A stretch of 64,000 nt of DNA from Anaerococcus murdochii (lineage in GTDB: Bacteria; Bacillota; Clostridia; Tissierellales; Peptoniphilaceae). Each line of letters opens with the position of its first letter. Position 1 is the stretch's first letter. The notes beneath the pieces are model-generated. The model was not told the DNA's origin. It did no database searches and saw only the letters and a list, made by a program, of their open reading frames with translations. Made by a program: the position numbers and the translations under genes. The stretch is from NCBI RefSeq assembly GCF_019957155.1, contig NZ_JAIPME010000002.1, positions 1,886,001-1,950,000 on the forward strand. The letters run 5' to 3'. Below are positions 60,545-64,000 of the stretch, piece after piece.

Positions 60545-62365
60545 TTATTGAAACAAGTCATCGTTCCAAACAAGTTTTACCAAATCAGTTAGAACTGCAA
60601 TTCGTTCAGTAATCTCATGCTTACCAAATGAAGCATACGATTTGAATCCAAGATTGTTATCTGCAATGAATTTCATAAATTTAGGGTTATTTTGATATGC
60701 CAAATCACCAAGAGATTCACTATAAATATTACCTTCGTTAGAACAATATTTCCTAAGCTTATAATCATACTTTGAATCATTCAAGCTGGCGTTTATACTC
60801 TTATGAAGAAGCAACAAAGCACCAACACTATTTCTCCATCGTCTGAAATCATCTGGATCAGAATACTCTTCCGTAAACCATTCATAATGGTCTGTAATTA
60901 TATGTTCAATCTCGAATGGATTCTTTGTTTTAGTGTTCATGTAATTACAATAATTTGATGCTACACCTATCTGTTCCTCTATATATCCAGTAATACGAGC
61001 AAGAATGTTTTTTATATATTTCTTAGTAAAGCTGTTCAATCTTAAATCAGTTAAAGATGTTTCAGGCTCGAAGGCAAGATTGATATAGTGCTGCTTTAAT
61101 TTTTGCTTCAATGTTTGTATATCCGTCATACGGATATCCTTACTAACAGAAAAAACATAATTCTTGATTGTACTATAATCAACAGATCTGTAATTTGTAA
61201 CTCTAGAAACAATTAACAAATCAATAAATCTAGCTACAAGATTTATCTTCTCAATTATAACTGCCCAAGAATCTTCATAGCATATTGGTGCCAATAAAAG
61301 TTGTAGCTGTAATGTGAAGTTGACTTGAGCATTGTAATATACGTACTTTGTTTCTTCAGCATAATTAGTTTCTGCATGACGAATATATTCGTAAACATCG
61401 GCGAATTTTGCAAATTTCTCTATGAACAGCTCAAAGTCGTGTGAATTCTTAAGTCCCAACTTATCACGTTCATCTCGAACCCATTTATGGAAGAAGCCAC
61501 CAATAATATCAAAATCCTTATTAATTGCACCAGCTTTTGTCTCACGGATGGTTTCCGCATAGTGAGCTCGAAGCCACGCTTTAATAAATGTCTCATCGCC
61601 CTTGTCATCATCCTTCTTCAATGTAAGAACTTTATCCTTCCATATATAATTCATTTCTTCACGGATTGAATCAGATTTAATTTCAGAAAGAATATAGCCC
61701 TTTAACATTTCCGTAGATGTAAGGCTCAAACCACGATCATTCATCGAAATAAATACTTTATATGCATCTTGCTCAGTTGTTGCTACAATTTCAATAAAAT
61801 ATACTTTTTCAGCAATCCAATCACAGAAATATAACAACATATCATCAGTGATATTAGCTGGGAAAACATCCTGAATGTCTTGATAACGTCCATAAAGATT
61901 TTTTACTGATTCTCCAGATCCAGTAATATCAAAATCAGTATTGTTAAAAATTGCGTTCATACAATCTTGACGGTCGTCAACATTAATGTTGAAAGATTTT
62001 GTTCCAAAGGATTCTGAGAAAATCATAGTTTCAATCATGTTATAAATCTGACCTATAGATTTTAATCTATTGTTAAGATACATTAATAACAATGTCAAAG
62101 AAGAGAATCTTTGTTGACCATCAATAATTGCATTTTCTCTACCAGCAAGAACAATGGAACCCATGAAATATACACCATAATCAGCAACAGCCTGTCTTGG
62201 GTCATCTGTTTTATAATATTCCAAAAATTCTGATGTGAGGTCATCAATCAATTCTTCTATGTGTTTACGCTGCCACATATATTCACGCTGGTAATAGTGA
62301 ATAGAATATTTCGTATTCTGCAATAATTGTTTTAAATTTTTAGGTGAACCTTCAATCTTCTTCAT
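60545..62365 (-). CDS. DUF262/DUF1524 protein (GmrSD-like)
   Basis: A protein of 606 residues. The N-terminal DUF262 (GmrS-like) domain has QREYMW (26-31) and DGQQR (82-86), the NTP-using ParB/sulfiredoxin-like site. The C-terminal DUF1524 domain has an HNH-like core: FEIEHIITDHYEW, RRWRNSVGALLLLHKSINASLNDSKYDYK. GmrSD proteins cut phage DNA carrying modified cytosines; related members such as BrxU and SspE act in other defence systems. RBS AGGAGGAAG. No methyltransferase or partner gene is nearby. Confidence 0.9.
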   Translation of the reverse strand: MKKIEGSPKNLKQLLQNTKYSIHYYQREYMWQRKHIEELIDDLTSEFLEYYKTDDPRQAVADYGVYFMGSIVLAGRENAIIDGQQRFSSLTLLLMYLNNRLKSIGQIYNMIETMIFSESFGTKSFNINVDDRQDCMNAIFNNTDFDITGSGESVKNLYGRYQDIQDVFPANITDDMLLYFCDWIAEKVYFIEIVATTEQDAYKVFISMNDRGLSLTSTEMLKGYILSEIKSDSIREEMNYIWKDKVLTLKKDDDKGDETFIKAWLRAHYAETIRETKAGAINKDFDIIGGFFHKWVRDERDKLGLKNSHDFELFIEKFAKFADVYEYIRHAETNYAEETKYVYYNAQVNFTLQLQLLLAPICYEDSWAVIIEKINLVARFIDLLIVSRVTNYRSVDYSTIKNYVFSVSKDIRMTDIQTLKQKLKQHYINLAFEPETSLTDLRLNSFTKKYIKNILARITGYIEEQIGVASNYCNYMNTKTKNPFEIEHIITDHYEWFTEEYSDPDDFRRWRNSVGALLLLHKSINASLNDSKYDYKLRKYCSNEGNIYSESLGDLAYQNNPKFMKFIADNNLGFKSYASFGKHEITERIAVLTDLVKLVWNDDLFQ

Positions 62366-62706
62366 TTATCTTCCTCCTCTAGAAGCAGTCCCGTTTTATT
62401 ATACCAAGCCAAATCAGCACAGGCTTTAAAAGATTTTGTAAAGATATTCTTATAAATGTTTATTAAATTTAAGTCCAATTTTATAATTTATAATCTGATT
62501 CTCCTTATTTGACGAATTATTCCAACTGAAAAATCATCATTCTTTTTCTAATCTAACAACGCTTTCCACGTGTTATACATAGGCTTTTTTCTGAATCTTT
62601 TTAATTTCATATCTTGTAGATATTTCATTATTTTGTTGGCAATTCTATTTACTTCACCATTGATTTTGATTAGGCTATTTTGAATACCTCATATCAATAT
62701 TTCTTA
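62366..62706. other. Gap with a possible rlmD/rumA 3'-end remnant
   Basis: At 62537-62572 the minus strand encodes HVESVVRLEKE and stop, the usual C-terminal end of 23S rRNA uracil-methyltransferase RlmD/RumA. Upstream in the same frame is EIKKIQKKAYV and a TAA, then unrelated sequence. No complete gene exists here. It may be an attachment-site remnant of an integrated element. Confidence 0.45.
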
Positions 62707-63279
62707 CTATTCTTTCAAATGAAGCTCTCCCCAACCCAAATAAAATAAATCATCTTCTTGGAGAGATAAATAAACCTTAAAAATTATATTTACCATTTTT
62801 TTATTTTGAATAACTTCAAATTTATAATTTCCATCTTTTAAATCTGGGTCATCTCTTATTTTATCCATAACATAGTATAAAGCTAAATTAACATCACAAG
62901 AATTTTTATTCTTTTTTAAATATTCTACAGTCAACTCTTTTACTTTATCAGAATAGTTTTCAATAAAAATTTTTTCAAAATCTTTGTAAGATTTTTCAAA
63001 TCTCCACGATATAATCTCATTCATACCTATTGAAAAACTAGATAAGTTAAGACTTGTAATGAGAATGTCATAGTCTGTATTCCAATCAGTAAGAATTTGT
63101 CTTCTATATTTAATTACTTCTAAAAGTTCTTCTTTATCGTCTTTTTTAATACAGCAATTTATTTTATCTATAATTTCGAATTCTCTTAAAAGATACTCTA
63201 TGTAATCATATTCTAAATAAAATGAACAACTTTCATAATAATAAAGCCAATTTTTCGGATAAATAACAGGATAAAACAT
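62707..63279 (-). CDS. Uncharacterised protein, 190 residues
   Basis: Start ATG 63279 (MFYPVIYPKNWLYYYES) with TAGGA 8 bases upstream; a longer frame to 63312 overlaps the gene ahead. Helical, acidic and Tyr-rich, with EYDYIEYLLREFEIIDKINCC, YEYLKKNKNSCDV-type segments and beta strands at the end (DDLFYLGWGELHL). Not recognised. Lies within the defence/mobile region. Confidence 0.55.
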   Translation of the reverse strand: MFYPVIYPKNWLYYYESCSFYLEYDYIEYLLREFEIIDKINCCIKKDDKEELLEVIKYRRQILTDWNTDYDILITSLNLSSFSIGMNEIISWRFEKSYKDFEKIFIENYSDKVKELTVEYLKKNKNSCDVNLALYYVMDKIRDDPDLKDGNYKFEVIQNKKMVNIIFKVYLSLQEDDLFYLGWGELHLKE

Positions 63280-63305
63280 ATCATTAATCCTATTTAATAA
63301 AATTG

Positions 63306-63719
63306 TTACCAATCAACAATCATATTAATTGTCAGATATTTAATATACTTATTTCCACTGAGATATACTTCCCACAAAGATCTTAGGTATGAATATTCTT
63401 TTATGTCCTCAATTATTTCCTCATAGTCTTGCATTATATCCTAGCTTCCTCTTATGTTTGAGGTTCTCTCTATTGCTTCTTTTAAAATTTCATAGTCTAT
63501 CTGGTCTTTTTTCAGCTTGTAGAGAGTGTATAGGTCGTAAAAGTCTCTCATTTGTGTTGTTATTATATTTCTTCTGATTATGGTTTCGTTTTTTTCAGCT
63601 AAAATTGTTTCTAATGGATATGCCATTATTTTTATATTTTCTTTACTAAAGATACATGGATAGATGTATTCTATTTCCCTTGGTATTTTTGCTTCTCCCG
63701 TTGTTAGGTCAAATTTCAT
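63306..63719 (-). pseudogene. C-terminal remnant of an AbiEii/AbiGii nucleotidyltransferase toxin
   Basis: The frame from 63719 reads KFDLTTGEAKIPREIEYIYP, IFSKENIKIMAYPLETILAEK and TQMRDFYDLYTL, the C-terminal half of AbiEii toxins. It stops at 63441 after NIRGS, and the rest continues in another frame (QDYEEIIEDIKEYSYLRSLWEVYLSG to MIVDW, stop at 63306). The catalytic N-terminal half (GSxxD) and the antitoxin abiEi are absent. Truncation plus frameshift; not functional. The second piece could be read as a 42-residue ORF from ATG 63434. Confidence 0.82.
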
Positions 63720-63758
63720 ACGACTTTTTACTCATTCCTATTTTTACTAATAGCAATC

Positions 63759-63788
63759 AAAAAAGCACCTACCATTTGATAGATGCCG
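63759..63788 (-). terminator. Terminator of the GyrI-like gene
   Basis: GCATCTATC-AAAT-GGTAGGTGC forms a 9-bp stem with G-U pairs followed by TTTTTT on the minus strand, just after the stop at 63803. Confidence 0.75.
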
Positions 63789-63802
63789 TTAAACAAATTT
63801 AA

Positions 63803-64000
63803 ATTACTCTTTTACTATAGGAACCCATAATTCCATTTTATAGTCTTCTGAATTAGGGTCTCCATCTCCATATACTTCAAAATCGGGACTTTCATCATGT
63901 CTATATCCTTCTTTAGGGAAGAAATATGAAATAATATACTTCCAACCTTCGTGAATGCACTTTGGTATAGGTCCTTGTAAGCTTACAATAGCATACTCTT
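63803..64000 (-). CDS. GyrI-like/AraC effector-binding-domain protein, N-terminus beyond window
   Basis: The last 65 residues are visible: EGWKYIISYFFPKEGYRHDE, DFEVYGDGDPNSEDY and KMELWVPIVKE. The ending Y-K-M-E-L-W-V-P-I is characteristic of the GyrI-like (AraC_E_bind) domain. It may be a stand-alone effector-binding protein or the end of an AraC or MerR regulator; the missing part decides. Confidence 0.85.

Noticed and set aside
1..64000. CRISPR arrays, tRNA and rRNA genes
   Set aside because: No regularly spaced repeats with spacers and no tRNA-like or rRNA-like stretches were seen by eye; a tRNAscan or Infernal run would be decisive.

Overview
The window looks like chromosome of a low-G+C, Gram-positive anaerobic coccus. 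Supporting signs are strong AGGAGG ribosome binding sites, frequent TTG starts, T-box and TPP leaders, bidirectional terminators between convergent genes, a FakB/DegV protein, EFR1-type ferredoxin and many amino-acid uptake and peptidase genes. Protein flavour suggests Peptoniphilaceae, Anaerococcus-like; this is inference from memory, not a search. No rRNA, tRNA or CRISPR array was seen.

Layout. 1-17.5 kb is core: Xaa-Pro aminopeptidase (cut by the window edge), YchF ATPase, thymidine kinase, methionine aminopeptidase, nitroreductase, UvrD-like helicase, FolC, TrmB, DegV, BrnQ, an Spx/ArsC-like protein, a DUF503 protein without a standard start codon, an MprF-like lysyltransferase and leucyl aminopeptidase. 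At 17.6-19.2 kb an IS3-family element has landed between the two arms of a terminator; its transposase carries an amber codon. 19.2-24.1 kb is a complete branched-chain amino-acid ABC operon (livKHMGF) behind a T-box whose specifier reads AUC (Ile). 24.2-25.8 kb is mgtE, preceded by a 190-nt leader with a strong RBS and a 15-codon ORF (MDKASPYRRRKKIRN), a candidate Mg2+-responsive leader peptide.

26-40 kb mixes housekeeping and uncharacterised genes: HAD phosphatase, EEP phosphodiesterase, a small XRE/membrane-protein operon with tandem repeats in its promoter, a protein combining a HEPN-like RNxxxH motif with a PD-(D/E)XK-like core, a DUF697 GTPase, TenA under a TPP riboswitch, an NSS transporter, a CoA-transferase and a DEAD-box RNA helicase behind an intrinsic terminator. 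40-44 kb holds EFR1, a run of small uncharacterised coupled genes and a K+ channel. 44.8-49 kb is a Tro/Mnt-type metal ABC operon ending in its DtxR-family regulator; its promoter has both a DtxR-type palindrome and a Fur-type 7-1-7 box, and one permease carries a C-terminal winged-helix-like tail.

49-64 kb is accessory. Two adjacent hydrolase genes (alpha/beta hydrolase and class C beta-lactamase-like) are decayed by stops and frameshifts. They are followed by CPBP protease, membrane proteins, a DMT transporter with a His-rich tail, a DUF2812/PadR operon with its operators in the promoter, an XRE/membrane pair with a palindromic operator, a lipoprotein, a GmrSD-like DUF262/DUF1524 protein, an AbiEii remnant, and a short sequence resembling the 3' end of rlmD/rumA, a known integration target. 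This end probably marks the edge of a degraded mobile island.
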